DNA of 64,000 nucleotides, from assembly GCA_025463305.1 (NCBI GenBank), contig JAOBWK010000008.1:32103-96102 (forward strand). The letters are read 5' to 3'. Under the pieces are notes generated by a model. The model ran no database searches, had not been told where the DNA came from, and saw only the letters and a list, made by a program, of their open reading frames with translations. Numbering within the stretch: position 1 is the stretch's first letter; the number at the start of each line of letters is the position of its first letter. The translations under genes were made by a program, and so were the position numbers. Positions 33,761 through 42,556 of the stretch are shown piece by piece. Source of the stretch: Ilumatobacteraceae bacterium (GTDB lineage Bacteria > Actinomycetota > Acidimicrobiia > Acidimicrobiales > Ilumatobacteraceae).

Positions 33761-35431
33761 TCACTCGCCGGCGACCAGCGAGCCGGTCAGCTCGTGGAGG
33801 TCTTCCGGTGTGGCGGCCGGCAGCACGTCAGCCGGTGCATCGGCAGCGGTGGCGGGCAGGTAGCGCCAGACCACGACAGCGGCGAAGACGATGAAGATCG
33901 AGGCGAAGCGCAGGCCGGTGCTGAGCGCGGTGACGAACGCCGACTTGATCGCGTTCGTGAGGCCGACGGTGTCGCCGGTGAAGCCGGCCGCGATCTTCAG
34001 GCCGCCACCGAGCGAGGAGCGGGCCTCGTCGAGCTGGGAGTTGGCGACCCCGAAGCGGGTGAACGCCTTGTCGACGTTGGTGGCGTAGATGGTGGACACG
34101 ACGCTGCCGATCAGCGCGACGCCGATCGCGCCGCCCATCTGCCGGGTGGTGTCGTTGACCGCGGAGCCGACGCCGGCCTTGTCGCGGGGGAGCGATCCCA
34201 TCACCGACTCCGTGGCCGGTGCCATCGTGAACGCGATGCCGGCCGCCATCGTGATGAACGGGATGATGGCGAGGAAGTACGACGTGTCACGGCTGAGGAA
34301 CGAGAGCGCGATCAGCGAGCCGGTCATCAGCAGCAGCCCGAACGTGATGACCTGCTTCGAGCCCATCCGCTCGACCAGCCGTGACGAGAACGGCGCGGCG
34401 ATCATCATCCCGAGCGCGTAGGGGATCAGCCGGATGCCGGCTTCGAGCGGGCTGTAGCCGTGGACGAACTGCCAGTACTGCGTCATCAGGAACAGCGAGC
34501 CGAACATCGCGAAGAACGCGAGCGTGACGGCCGTGTTGGCCGCGGTGAAGCGCGGGTTCTTGAAGAACTTCATGTCGAGCATGGGGTGGTCGGTGTGCAG
34601 CTCCCAGAGGATGAACGAGGCGATGGCCACGACGCCGAGGGCGAACCCGCCGACCACGCCGCTGTTCGACCAGCCCTTGTCGGGTACCTCGATGACGCCG
34701 TAGAGCAGCGAGGCGAGGCCGACGATCGAGAGCAGCGAGCCGAGCGGATCGAGCTTGTCGGCGCGGTCCTCGCGCGACTTCGGCAGCAGGAACGCGCCGG
34801 CGATGAGCGCCGTTGCGCCGATGGGGAGGTTGACCCAGAACACCGAGCTCCACGAGAAGTGCTTGAGCAGGATGCCGCCGATCAGCGGGCCGGCGGCGAC
34901 GCCGACACCGGAGAAGCCGGCCCAGATCCCGATGGCCCGGCCGCGCTCCTTCGGATCCCGGAAGGTGTTGGTGAGCAACGAGAGCGTGGACGGCATGATC
35001 AGCGCGCCGCCGATGCCCATGAACGCCCGGGTCATGATCAGCTGGTTGGCCGAGCCGGCGAGCGCGGAGGCCACCGAGCCCATCGCGAACAGGACGATGC
35101 CGGCCTGCAGCGCGCCCTTGCGACCGAACCGGTCGCTGAGGCTGCCCGTGGTCAGCAGCAGGCCGGCGAACACGATGGTGTAGCTGTCGATGATCCACTG
35201 CACCTGGCTGTTCGACGCGTTCAGCGAGCTGATCAGCTTCGGGATCGCGACGTTGAGGATGGTGTTGTCCATCACGATCACGGTGATCGACACGCACAGC
35301 ACGGCGAGGATCCACCAGCGTCGGGCGTGCACTGCCGGATCGATGTCCGGTTCGAGATCGGCGAACGAGATCTCCGCCCTGCTCCCGTGCGTCCTCGATC
35401 CCTGTGTCGCACTCGTCGCACTCGTCGCCAT
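33761..35431 (-). CDS. DHA2-family (EmrB/QacA) multidrug:proton antiporter
   Basis: A 556-residue, 14-helix antiporter. Family signatures are visible: motif D1 near the start (CVSITVIVMDNTILNVAIPKL), motif A in GSLSDRFGRKGALQAG and motif C in AGFSGVGVAAGPLIGG with the antiporter G-x-x-x-G-P-x-x-G. Long hydrophobic blocks continue to a short hydrophilic tail. It should export cationic or lipophilic drugs using the proton gradient. A good ribosome-binding string, GGGAGGCGG, lies about ten bases before the ATG. The TetR gene follows in the same unit and an inverted repeat lies ahead of it. Confidence 0.93.
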   Translation of the reverse strand: MATSATSATQGSRTHGSRAEISFADLEPDIDPAVHARRWWILAVLCVSITVIVMDNTILNVAIPKLISSLNASNSQVQWIIDSYTIVFAGLLLTTGSLSDRFGRKGALQAGIVLFAMGSVASALAGSANQLIMTRAFMGIGGALIMPSTLSLLTNTFRDPKERGRAIGIWAGFSGVGVAAGPLIGGILLKHFSWSSVFWVNLPIGATALIAGAFLLPKSREDRADKLDPLGSLLSIVGLASLLYGVIEVPDKGWSNSGVVGGFALGVVAIASFILWELHTDHPMLDMKFFKNPRFTAANTAVTLAFFAMFGSLFLMTQYWQFVHGYSPLEAGIRLIPYALGMMIAAPFSSRLVERMGSKQVITFGLLLMTGSLIALSFLSRDTSYFLAIIPFITMAAGIAFTMAPATESVMGSLPRDKAGVGSAVNDTTRQMGGAIGVALIGSVVSTIYATNVDKAFTRFGVANSQLDEARSSLGGGLKIAAGFTGDTVGLTNAIKSAFVTALSTGLRFASIFIVFAAVVVWRYLPATAADAPADVLPAATPEDLHELTGSLVAGE

Positions 35432-35455
35432 CTGCTGCCGCCTCCCGTTCCCGCT

Positions 35456-35484
35456 TTACGAAACTGAACTGTTCCGTATCGTAA
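35456..35484. promoter_or_regulatory. Promoter/operator region of the DHA2 exporter
   Basis: TTACGA (35456-35461) and TCGTAA (35479-35484) form an inverted repeat with a 17-bp interior that contains a second near-palindrome GAACTGTTC. The region is the only AT-rich patch between the divergent DHA2 exporter and NatA-type genes. On the minus strand TACGAT could serve as the -10 box of the exporter. It is the natural site for the TetR protein encoded in the same unit. Confidence 0.55.
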
Positions 35485-35553
35485 TGATCGGCCGCGGACG
35501 CATCAACATGAGCCCGTGTGGCAATGGGCACCCGGAGCGGATAGAACGGCTCG

Positions 35554-36462
35554 GTGCTGGACGTGCGTGGGGTCGGCAAGCGCTTCGGCGACGTGGTGGC
35601 CCTCGACGGCGTGAGCCTGCAGGTGGCCGACGGGGGCATCGTCGGCTTCCTCGGTCCCAACGGTGCCGGCAAGAGCACCACGATGCGCGCGGTGATGGGC
35701 CTGATCGCGATCGACAGCGGCGAGATCACGTGGAACGGTGGCCGGATCACGGCCACCACCCGGCGCCGGTTCGGCTACATGCCGGCCGAGCGGGGGATGT
35801 ACCCGAAGATGACGGTGCGCGATCAGCTCGTCTACTTCGCCCGCCTCGCCGGTCTGAGCGCCTCGGCGGCTGCCACGGCCGCGTCGACGTGGATGGAGCG
35901 CGTCGACATCGCCCACCGCGCCGACGACGAGGTGCAGGCGCTGTCGAGCGGCAACCAGCAGCGCGTGCAGCTGGCGATCGCGCTGGTGCACGATCCCGAG
36001 TTGCTGATCCTCGACGAGCCGTTCTCCGGGCTCGACCCCGTCGCGGTCGAGACGATGAAGACCATCCTCGCCGAGCAGATGCGGCGGGGGACGTCGGTGC
36101 TGTTCAGCAGCCACCAGCTCGATCTCGTCACCGACATCAGCCGCGACGTCGTCATCGTCGACGCCGGTCGGGTGGTGATGGAGGGCGACGTGCAGACCCT
36201 TCGCGAGCGCTCGGACGTCCGCTACGCCACCGTCGGCTTCGCCGAGGAGACGACCTGGGACCCGACACCGAGCCTCGCCGCCGAGGTGATCGAGCGTTCG
36301 CCGCGGACCACGCGGGTGCGAGTGGCCGCGGGCACCGAGCCGGCGACGTTGCTCGCTGACGCCAGTGACTCCGGACGGGTGGTCGAGTTCTCGTTCACGC
36401 CGCCGGATCTGTCCGAGGTGTTCCTCGCCGCGATCGGTCGCACGGCTGAGGCGTTGTCGTGA
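35554..36462 (+). CDS. NatA-type ABC transporter ATP-binding protein
   Basis: A 302-residue ATPase starting at GTG. Walker A GPNGAGKS begins at residue 34, the Q-loop region is RRRFGYMPAERGMYPKMTV, the signature is LSSGNQQRVQLA and Walker B is LLILDEPFSGLDPVA, with switch LFSSHQLDLV. The GNQQRVQ signature and the ERGMYPKM string are those of NatA/YhaQ-type exporters, known for sodium or drug export with a NatB-like permease. The C-terminal third ends with the usual SFTPPDLSEVFLAAIG. The permease gene overlaps by GTGA. Confidence 0.92.
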   Translation: MLDVRGVGKRFGDVVALDGVSLQVADGGIVGFLGPNGAGKSTTMRAVMGLIAIDSGEITWNGGRITATTRRRFGYMPAERGMYPKMTVRDQLVYFARLAGLSASAAATAASTWMERVDIAHRADDEVQALSSGNQQRVQLAIALVHDPELLILDEPFSGLDPVAVETMKTILAEQMRRGTSVLFSSHQLDLVTDISRDVVIVDAGRVVMEGDVQTLRERSDVRYATVGFAEETTWDPTPSLAAEVIERSPRTTRVRVAAGTEPATLLADASDSGRVVEFSFTPPDLSEVFLAAIGRTAEALS

Positions 36463-37646
36463 ACGGCCTGGCGATGGTGCGGCTGGTGATGTCGCGCGAG
36501 ATCCGCCAGCGCGTGCGCTCGCGCGGCTTCAAGATCACCACGCTGCTGATCTGCGCCGGCGTGCTCGGTGCAGGTTTCCTGCACCGAGCGATCAGCGGGC
36601 ACGACGAGCAGACCCGCTACGACGTCGCGATCGTCGGCACCCCGCCCGACGGGTTCGGCGCGGCGGTGCAGGCCGCGGCGATGGCCTTGCACATCGACGT
36701 CCGTCTCGCACCCGTCGCCTCTCACGACGCGGCGGTCGCCGGCGTGCGCGACGGAACTGACGACGCCGCGATCGAGATCGATGGCGCCACGCTGATCGCC
36801 GAGCACGCTCCGCCGGCCGAGCTCTCGGCCGCGCTCGACGCCGGCTGGCGAGCCGCCGCCTCGCGCGCCGCCGCGCGGGCTGCCGGGCTCGACGACGCCC
36901 AGATCGACGCCGTGCTGTCGCCCACCGGACTCACCACCTCCGCGCTCGTCAGCGGCTCCTCGACCGACGACGTCGGTCGGGTGGTGGGGTCTGCCGCGGC
37001 GATCCTGCTGTTCATCTCGATCAACGCGTTCGGTGGCCTGGTGCTCACCGGCGTCGTCGAGGAGAAGAGCACCGGCGTGGTCGAGGTGCTGTTGGCCCAT
37101 GTGCGCGCCCACCAGCTGCTGGCGGGCAAGGTGTTCGGCATCGGCGTGGTGGCGATGATCCAGTTCGGCGCGGCCATCATCACGGGCGTCTTCGCGCTGC
37201 GCATCTCGGGCACCACCGTGCCGAACGCGGTGTGGATCGGCCTGCCCACCACCATCTTGTGGTTCGTCGTCGGCTTCGTGCTGTACAGCACCCTGTTCGC
37301 GCTGGCCGGCTCGTTCGTGTCGCGCCAGGAGGACGCGCAGAGCGCGGCCGCGCCGATCTCGATGGTGTTCACCGCCGCGTACATCACGGTGTTCGCGCTC
37401 GGCAGCAGCCCGTACTCCACGCCGGCGCGCATCGTCTCGGTGCTGCCGCCGTTCGCACCGTTGCTGATGCCACTGCGGATCTCCACCGGCGCGGCGTCGG
37501 TGTTCGAGATCGTGCTGTCGGCCGTGCTGCTGCTCGCCGCGACGGCGGGGATGCTGCGCCTCGCCGGTGAGGTCTACGGGCGCACGCTCCTCCACCGCGG
37601 TTCGCGCGTCCGGTGGAAGCAGGCGCTGCGGATGAAGTCGGACTGA
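36459..37646 (+). CDS. ABC-2 type permease (NatB/YhaP-like)
   Basis: A 395-residue permease starting at GTG in a GTGA overlap. An N-terminal helix (FKITTLLICAGVLGAGFLH) is followed by a large extracytoplasmic domain of about 140 residues and then five more helices, beginning at AAAILLFISINAFGG. The cytoplasmic VVEEKSTGVVEVLLAHVRAHQLLAGKVFG stretch is the hallmark of ABC2_membrane_3/NatB permeases. Together with the preceding ATPase it forms an exporter of unknown substrate. No regulator gene is directly attached. Confidence 0.92.
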   Translation: MNGLAMVRLVMSREIRQRVRSRGFKITTLLICAGVLGAGFLHRAISGHDEQTRYDVAIVGTPPDGFGAAVQAAAMALHIDVRLAPVASHDAAVAGVRDGTDDAAIEIDGATLIAEHAPPAELSAALDAGWRAAASRAAARAAGLDDAQIDAVLSPTGLTTSALVSGSSTDDVGRVVGSAAAILLFISINAFGGLVLTGVVEEKSTGVVEVLLAHVRAHQLLAGKVFGIGVVAMIQFGAAIITGVFALRISGTTVPNAVWIGLPTTILWFVVGFVLYSTLFALAGSFVSRQEDAQSAAAPISMVFTAAYITVFALGSSPYSTPARIVSVLPPFAPLLMPLRISTGAASVFEIVLSAVLLLAATAGMLRLAGEVYGRTLLHRGSRVRWKQALRMKSD

Positions 37647-37685
37647 CGCCGGCGCACCGTCCGCGTTGATCTACGGTCGCGAGCG

Positions 37686-37952
37686 ATGAGCAACATGAGC
37701 AACGACGACGTCTCCTTCTTGCACGCACGCATCGCGATGCTCGAGGGCCAGATCGCGCGTCTGTACCAGCACCTCGCGATCCCCGTGCCGTCGTCGGAGC
37801 AGATCTACCAATCCGGCATGCCGACCGAGATCTCCGACCTCGCCCGTCAGGGCAAGGTCATCGACGCGATCAAGCTGCACCGGCAGATGTTCGGATCGAG
37901 CCTGGCCGAGGCCAAGGCCGCGGTCGAGGGGATCGCCGCAGCGCCGTCGTGA
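37686..37952 (+). CDS. Small protein with L7/L12 C-terminal-like segment
   Basis: An 88-residue protein. The first part (HARIAMLEGQIARLYQHL) looks like a short coiled coil; the second half, EISDLARQGKVIDAIKLHR followed by GSSLAEAKAAVEGI, matches the alpha-helical pattern of the ribosomal L7/L12 C-terminal domain (K-V-I-x-x-I-K...L-x-E-A-K-x-x-V-E). Such small L7/L12-like proteins occur in actinobacteria without known function. It is convergent with a ferritin gene, with three bases between the stops. Confidence 0.75.
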   Translation: MSNMSNDDVSFLHARIAMLEGQIARLYQHLAIPVPSSEQIYQSGMPTEISDLARQGKVIDAIKLHRQMFGSSLAEAKAAVEGIAAAPS

Positions 37953-37955
37953 TGC

Positions 37956-38492
37956 TCAGGCGACGCCGAACTGCTTGAGGAACGTGAGCAGGTCGTCGGC
38001 GTGCTCCTCCTCGACGGCGAGGATCTCCTCCATCAGCCGGCGGGAGGTGATGTCCTTGTCGCCCAGCCAGCGGACGATCTCGCTGTACGAGGCGATGGCG
38101 ATGCGCTCGGCGACGAGGTCCTCCTTGATCATGTCGATCAGGTCGGTGCCCTCGACGTACTCGGCGTGGCTGCGGGCCACCAGGGTGGCCGGGTTGAAGT
38201 CAGGCTCGCCCTGGAGCTGCACGATGCGGGCCGCGATCTGATCGGCGTGGCCCTGCTCCTCGGTGGCGTGCTGCAGGAACTCGGCCGCGACCGACGCGGA
38301 GTTGATGCCTTCGGCCGTGTAGTAGTGCCGCTTGTAGCGCAGCACGCACACGAGCTCGGTGGCGAGGGCCTCGTTCAGGACCTCGATCACGCGGGTCCGG
38401 TCGGCGCCGTAGTCCTCGGTGAGAGGGCCCTTGTCCATGTTGGCTCGGGCGTTGGCGCGCAGGGTCTGGATGTCAGAAAGGTGGTCGCTCAC
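37956..38492 (-). CDS. Ferritin-like (bacterioferritin/Dps-type) protein
   Basis: A 178-residue four-helix protein. The di-iron ligands can be traced as E-x6-Y style helices: LNEALATELVCVLRYKRHYY, AEFLQHATEEQGHADQIAARI, KEDLVAERIAIASYSEIVRWL and EEILAVEEEHADDLLTFL, i.e. two E-x-x-H motifs and two carboxylate helices. It should oxidise and store iron or protect DNA from peroxide. The GTG start at 38492 was chosen because it follows a sensible gap; the frame is open to 38525. The heme-ligand methionine of bacterioferritin cannot be assigned. Confidence 0.85.
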   Translation of the reverse strand: MSDHLSDIQTLRANARANMDKGPLTEDYGADRTRVIEVLNEALATELVCVLRYKRHYYTAEGINSASVAAEFLQHATEEQGHADQIAARIVQLQGEPDFNPATLVARSHAEYVEGTDLIDMIKEDLVAERIAIASYSEIVRWLGDKDITSRRLMEEILAVEEEHADDLLTFLKQFGVA

Positions 38493-38562
38493 AAGGGCGA
38501 ATGTACCCGACGCCGCGCCGCCCAAACATCGGCTCGCGCGCCTGCTCGGAGCCGACGGTCGA

Positions 38563-39147
38563 TCACGTGTCGCCGGGCAGCTGGTACTCGCCGTTCTGCA
38601 GGCGCTGGATGAACTGCCGGGACCATTCGAGGTCGGCCCGGTAGCGCAGCACGGCGAAGTCGATGTTCTCGCGGACGTGCTCGGGGATGCCGCCGTCGTC
38701 GCCGGTGTCGCCGTCGCGGATCGAGCTGCGGATGAACTTCAGCTCGGCGACCTGTGCCTCGATCTGGGCGATGCGCGCCTGGAGCGCGGCGAGCAGCTCG
38801 TCGCGTGGCATCTGGGTGAGGAAGCACATCGCCGGGAAGAACGGCTCCTGGCCCCGCTCCACCTTCCACCACGCGGCGCGGAGGAGCTTCGTGAACTGCC
38901 GCTCGCCCTCGGTGGTGAGGACGTACTCGGTGCGCTCCGGGCGCGAACGCGTGTCGGTGACATCGTGCGAAGCCGTGGCGATGAAGCCGTCGCGCTCGAG
39001 CGTCTTCAGCGCCGAGTAGATCGAGCCGGGCTGCACGTTGACCCAGCCGTCGAGCCGCCAGCCCTGCAGCTCGCGGCGCACGTCGTATCCGTGCACCGGC
39101 TGGGCGAAGTTGATGACGCCGAGCACGAGGAGGCGGATCGAGCTCAC
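38563..39147 (-). CDS. PadR-family transcriptional regulator
   Basis: A 194-residue regulator beginning at GTG. The winged helix reads IRLLVLGVINFAQPVHGYDVRREL, then VNVQPGSIYSALKTLERDGFI and the wing SRPERTEYVLTTEGERQF, the PadR signature (G-Y-D/E-x-x, P-G-S-I-Y-x-A-L). The C-terminal half is a helical dimer/ligand domain (Vir_act_alpha_C-like). No divergent target gene is obvious; the neighbouring SGNH hydrolase ends 25 bases upstream of this gene on the same strand. The long frame upstream of the GTG is not family-like. Confidence 0.9.
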   Translation of the reverse strand: MSSIRLLVLGVINFAQPVHGYDVRRELQGWRLDGWVNVQPGSIYSALKTLERDGFIATASHDVTDTRSRPERTEYVLTTEGERQFTKLLRAAWWKVERGQEPFFPAMCFLTQMPRDELLAALQARIAQIEAQVAELKFIRSSIRDGDTGDDGGIPEHVRENIDFAVLRYRADLEWSRQFIQRLQNGEYQLPGDT

Positions 39148-39172
39148 GGCGCGAGCACCACGTCGCGGCCGA

Positions 39173-40342
39173 TCACGACAGGCCCGGCGCGAACGGGCCA
39201 TCGGCGGCGAACGCGTGCGCCGCGAACCGCCGTCCCATCCGGCCGTATCCGTCGTTGTTCGGATGGAGGCGGTCGGGCAGATCGCCGGCGTCGTCCGCAC
39301 CGAACAGCTCGAGGCCGTCGAGGTAGGTGAGGTGCGCGTCGCCGGCGTCGCGGCGGACCGTGACGATCTCCGCGAGCAGCTCGCGGATCCGGCGCAGGGT
39401 CAGGCAGCCGGAGCGGATCTCGTCCATCCCGGGCACCGTGTCGAACCCGCCGTCAGGGCCCATCAGTGTCGGCCCCGGGTGGTCCTCCGCGCTCGGGCAG
39501 AAGATCGGTGAGACGACGAGGATCGGGGTGTCCGGATGGCCCTCGCGGATGGTGTCGAGCAGGCCGTGCACCGCAGGCACGAAGACGCGCTCGCGCATCG
39601 CGTCGCCGTTGACGACGTTGATCCCGAGCTTGAGGCTGATCACATCGGCCGGGAGGTCGCGGATCGTGCGCGCCACGAACTGATCGAGCAGGCACTCGCC
39701 GGCGAGCCCGAGGCTGAACAGCTCGACCTCGGCGATCGTGGCGGCGACCGCGGGCCACGTCTGGGTCGGGGTGTCGGCCTCCATGCAGTGGCTGATCGAG
39801 CTGCCATAGTGCACCCACCGCCGCCGGCCGCTCGGGGGCGTCGCCGTCACTGTCGCCGTCTCGCCGATCCGCAGCGCCTGCAGCTCGGTGCTCGCCGCGT
39901 GGGGGACCCACAGCTCCACCGCCTTCGTGTCCGTCCCCAGCCCGTCGAAGCAGATCGTGGTGGCGCTGCCGGCCTCGAAGCCGACCTTGGCCGGATCGGC
40001 GAAGTCGAGCACGAAGCGGTTGAACGACGCGGCGACCATGGTCCGGTTCGGCTGCCCCGGGACGACCAGCTCGAAGACGGGCGGCCGGGCCTCGCTGCCG
40101 ATGATGCGGAACCCGGTGACGAGCACGTCGAGCTCGATGACGTCGGAGTCCGTGGTGAACGCGAATCGCACGCCCGAGCCCATCGCCACCATCGAATGCA
40201 TGAACAGGTCGGGGATCTGCGGACGGGTCCAGGCCGGGAGGCGGCGCGGGGCGATGCCGGTCGGCGAGCGATCGAAGTCGAGCGCACCGACGCAGGCGAC
40301 CGGCCCACCCTCGAGCGCGACCGGTTGCGTGGCAGACGTCAT
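39173..40342 (-). CDS. SGNH/GDSL hydrolase with N-terminal beta domain
   Basis: A 389-residue esterase-like protein. The first about 180 residues form a beta-rich domain; the SGNH domain follows with the nucleophile in HYGSSISHC, the Gly/Asn blocks LGLAGECLLDQF and LKLGINVVNGD, and the catalytic Asp-x-x-His in PDRLHPNNDGYGRMG. This domain order is that of CE2-type or SGNH_hydro_3 carbohydrate esterases that remove acetyl groups. There is no signal peptide with this start (ATG at 40342), so the target would be intracellular. It is divergent from a membrane glycosyltransferase, which suggests, weakly, glycan modification. Confidence 0.86.
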   Translation of the reverse strand: MTSATQPVALEGGPVACVGALDFDRSPTGIAPRRLPAWTRPQIPDLFMHSMVAMGSGVRFAFTTDSDVIELDVLVTGFRIIGSEARPPVFELVVPGQPNRTMVAASFNRFVLDFADPAKVGFEAGSATTICFDGLGTDTKAVELWVPHAASTELQALRIGETATVTATPPSGRRRWVHYGSSISHCMEADTPTQTWPAVAATIAEVELFSLGLAGECLLDQFVARTIRDLPADVISLKLGINVVNGDAMRERVFVPAVHGLLDTIREGHPDTPILVVSPIFCPSAEDHPGPTLMGPDGGFDTVPGMDEIRSGCLTLRRIRELLAEIVTVRRDAGDAHLTYLDGLELFGADDAGDLPDRLHPNNDGYGRMGRRFAAHAFAADGPFAPGLS

Positions 40343-40421
40343 CGGGCCACTGTAAGACGCGGCACGCGCCGTGTCGCGGCCGCGCCCGGTTCGATGCCGA
40401 ACTCTGGAACACTGCTCGGCT

Positions 40422-42506
40422 GTGACGGAGGGAGGCACGCGGCGGACGCGCACGATCCTCGTCACGTCGGTGGTGGCCGTCTCTGTCGTCACGAACGCAT
40501 GGGGCATCTCGGCGATGGGGTGGGGCAACGCGTACTACTCGGCCGCGGTGCGCAGCATGGGCTCGAGCTGGCACAACTTCCTGTACGCGAGCTTCGACCC
40601 GGGTGGCTACGTCTCGATCGACAAGCCGCCGCTGTCGATGTGGGTGCAGGTGATCTCGGCGAAGCTGTTCGGCTACTCGGCACTGTCGCTGCTGATCCCG
40701 GAGGTGATCGCCGGAGCGCTCGCCGTCTGGCTCCTGTACTGGGGCCTGCGCCGCACGTGGGGCACCACGGCCGGCCTCGTCGGCGCGACCGCGCTCGCGC
40801 TGACGCCGATCGCCGTCGCGGTCAACCACTCCAACAACACCGACTCGGTGCTCGCCCTGCTGATGACCGCGGCCGCGGTGGCCGCGATGGAGGCGGTCCG
40901 CACCGGCCGGTTCCGCTGGCTGCTCGCTGCGTGCGCGCTCGCCGGCTGCGCGATGACGACGAAGATGCTCGCGGCCGCACCGGTGATGCCGGGGATCCTG
41001 ATCGCGTACGCGTGGTGCGCGCCGGTGCGTTGGCGGGTCCGCCTCGGTCAGGTCGCCGTCGGCGCACTCACGCTCGCCAGCGTCGGCCTGTGGTGGTTCG
41101 TCGTGGTGGCCGCGACGCCGGCGCACGATCGGCCGTACGTCGGGTCGACCCAGACCAACTCGGTGTTCGAGCTGGCGTTCGAGCGCAACGGTGTCGATCA
41201 GGTCGACGGGCAGTCGTCGGTGGGACTGCTGCGCGGTGCGCGCAGCGAGGCGGAGCGTCCGGGTCCCGAACGTGCGACGGAGGACGCGGCGGGGGAGGGC
41301 GTGACGGCAGCCGTCTCGCCGTTCCTCGACCTCGCCGGCGCCACCGAACGGGCCGAGGAGGCGCCGGACTTCGTGCGCGCCGCCGGCAGCAACCTCGTCA
41401 TCCCCGGACTCGGGTTCGCGAGCGGTGAGGTCGGTGTCACCCGCCTGCTCAACCACCAGCTCGGAACCCAGCTCGGTTGGCTCGTCCCGTTCGCCGCGAT
41501 CGCTGCGATCGGCGCGCTCGTCTCGACTCGACTGCGACGATCCCCTCGGCTGGGCGCGTTGCTCGTGCTGGGCTGCTGGGCCGGCGCCGGGGCGATCGTG
41601 TTCTCCTCGACGAAGGGGGTGCTCCATCCGTACTACCTCGCCGGCATCGCTGCGCCGGTCGCCGGGCTGGTCGGCATCGGTACGGCGGTGTTCAGCGCCG
41701 ATCTCGCCGCCGGCCGGTGGCGGGCCTGGTTCGGTGTTGCCGCCCTTGCCGCGACGGGCTGGGCGCAGTGGCGCATCTGGCGGTCGTTCGACTGGCGCCG
41801 ATGGATGTCGATCGTGGTGGTCGCGTCGATCGCCGTGGCCGCGCTGGTGACCGTCGTGGCGTGGGCGCGGGTCCGCCGGAGAACGGGCCCGCCGGCTCAT
41901 CGTGCGTTGATCGCGCTCACCGCGTCGGCCGCGGCAGCGATCCTGCTCGCACCCGCGGTGTGGACGCAGGGCAGCCTCGCCGCCGGTGTGTCCGGGCCGC
42001 TGCCGTTCGCCGCTCCTGTCGGACTGCGCCGGGCCGCGACGACCGCGAACCACATCACGCCGAACGGTGGCTTCCAGTTCCCGTCGTTCAACGTGCCGTC
42101 GCTGGTGCACTACCTGCGCAACCACAACGGTGGCGAGCGTTGGGACCTCGCGGTCGAGAGCGCTGGTTCGGCCGAGGAGCTGATCATCTCCGCCGGCGTG
42201 TCGGTGATGTCCATCGGCGGGTTCATCGGCTCCGACCCGATCCAGACGCTGGCCCAGATCCAACAGCGTGTGAAGGACGGCCAGCTGCGGTACTTCCTCG
42301 TCTCCGCCGAACCGCGCGGGTTGCTGCCCGGGCTGTTCGACAACCTCCCCGCCATCGGCTGGGTCGGCAGGCAGTGCCAGGTGATCTCCAGCGATGTCTG
42401 GGAACACGGCGTCGACGAGGACACCGCCAAGCCGGGAACCCTGGCGTTCCCGGGCGGGCCCACCGCGGCGCGGTTCAGCCTCTACGACTGCCGCGACTCG
42501 ACCTGA
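40422..42506 (+). CDS. GT39-family (ArnT/PMT-like) membrane glycosyltransferase
   Basis: A 694-residue multi-pass protein starting at GTG. The first periplasmic loop carries GWGNAYYSAAVRSMGSSWHNF and DPGGYVSIDKPPLSMWVQ, the acidic motif of GT39 enzymes that take a sugar from a polyprenyl-phosphate donor. About ten or more hydrophobic helices follow, then a soluble C-terminal region (NHITPNGGFQFPSFN, GGFIGSDPIQ) that probably binds acceptor. The catalytic Asp is expected in the FDPGGY/DKPP region. It may glycosylate lipids, wall polymers or exported proteins, possibly including the surface protein of this window, though nothing links them directly. Confidence 0.88.
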   Translation: MTEGGTRRTRTILVTSVVAVSVVTNAWGISAMGWGNAYYSAAVRSMGSSWHNFLYASFDPGGYVSIDKPPLSMWVQVISAKLFGYSALSLLIPEVIAGALAVWLLYWGLRRTWGTTAGLVGATALALTPIAVAVNHSNNTDSVLALLMTAAAVAAMEAVRTGRFRWLLAACALAGCAMTTKMLAAAPVMPGILIAYAWCAPVRWRVRLGQVAVGALTLASVGLWWFVVVAATPAHDRPYVGSTQTNSVFELAFERNGVDQVDGQSSVGLLRGARSEAERPGPERATEDAAGEGVTAAVSPFLDLAGATERAEEAPDFVRAAGSNLVIPGLGFASGEVGVTRLLNHQLGTQLGWLVPFAAIAAIGALVSTRLRRSPRLGALLVLGCWAGAGAIVFSSTKGVLHPYYLAGIAAPVAGLVGIGTAVFSADLAAGRWRAWFGVAALAATGWAQWRIWRSFDWRRWMSIVVVASIAVAALVTVVAWARVRRRTGPPAHRALIALTASAAAAILLAPAVWTQGSLAAGVSGPLPFAAPVGLRRAATTANHITPNGGFQFPSFNVPSLVHYLRNHNGGERWDLAVESAGSAEELIISAGVSVMSIGGFIGSDPIQTLAQIQQRVKDGQLRYFLVSAEPRGLLPGLFDNLPAIGWVGRQCQVISSDVWEHGVDEDTAKPGTLAFPGGPTAARFSLYDCRDST

Positions 42507-42556
42507 CCTGACCGAGCTCAGGCCAGTCGTGCTCAGGCCAGTCGAGGTCAGGTCAG
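42503..42556. terminator. Inverted repeat across two convergent stop codons
   Basis: CTGACCTGAC (42503-42512) and GTCAGGTCAG (42547-42556) are exact complements, each covering one stop codon of the convergent GT39 and phosphatase genes. Between them lies GCTCAGGCCAGTCG repeated twice (42516-42529, 42531-42544) with a 15-base period. The structure can act as a terminator in both directions. Confidence 0.6.
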
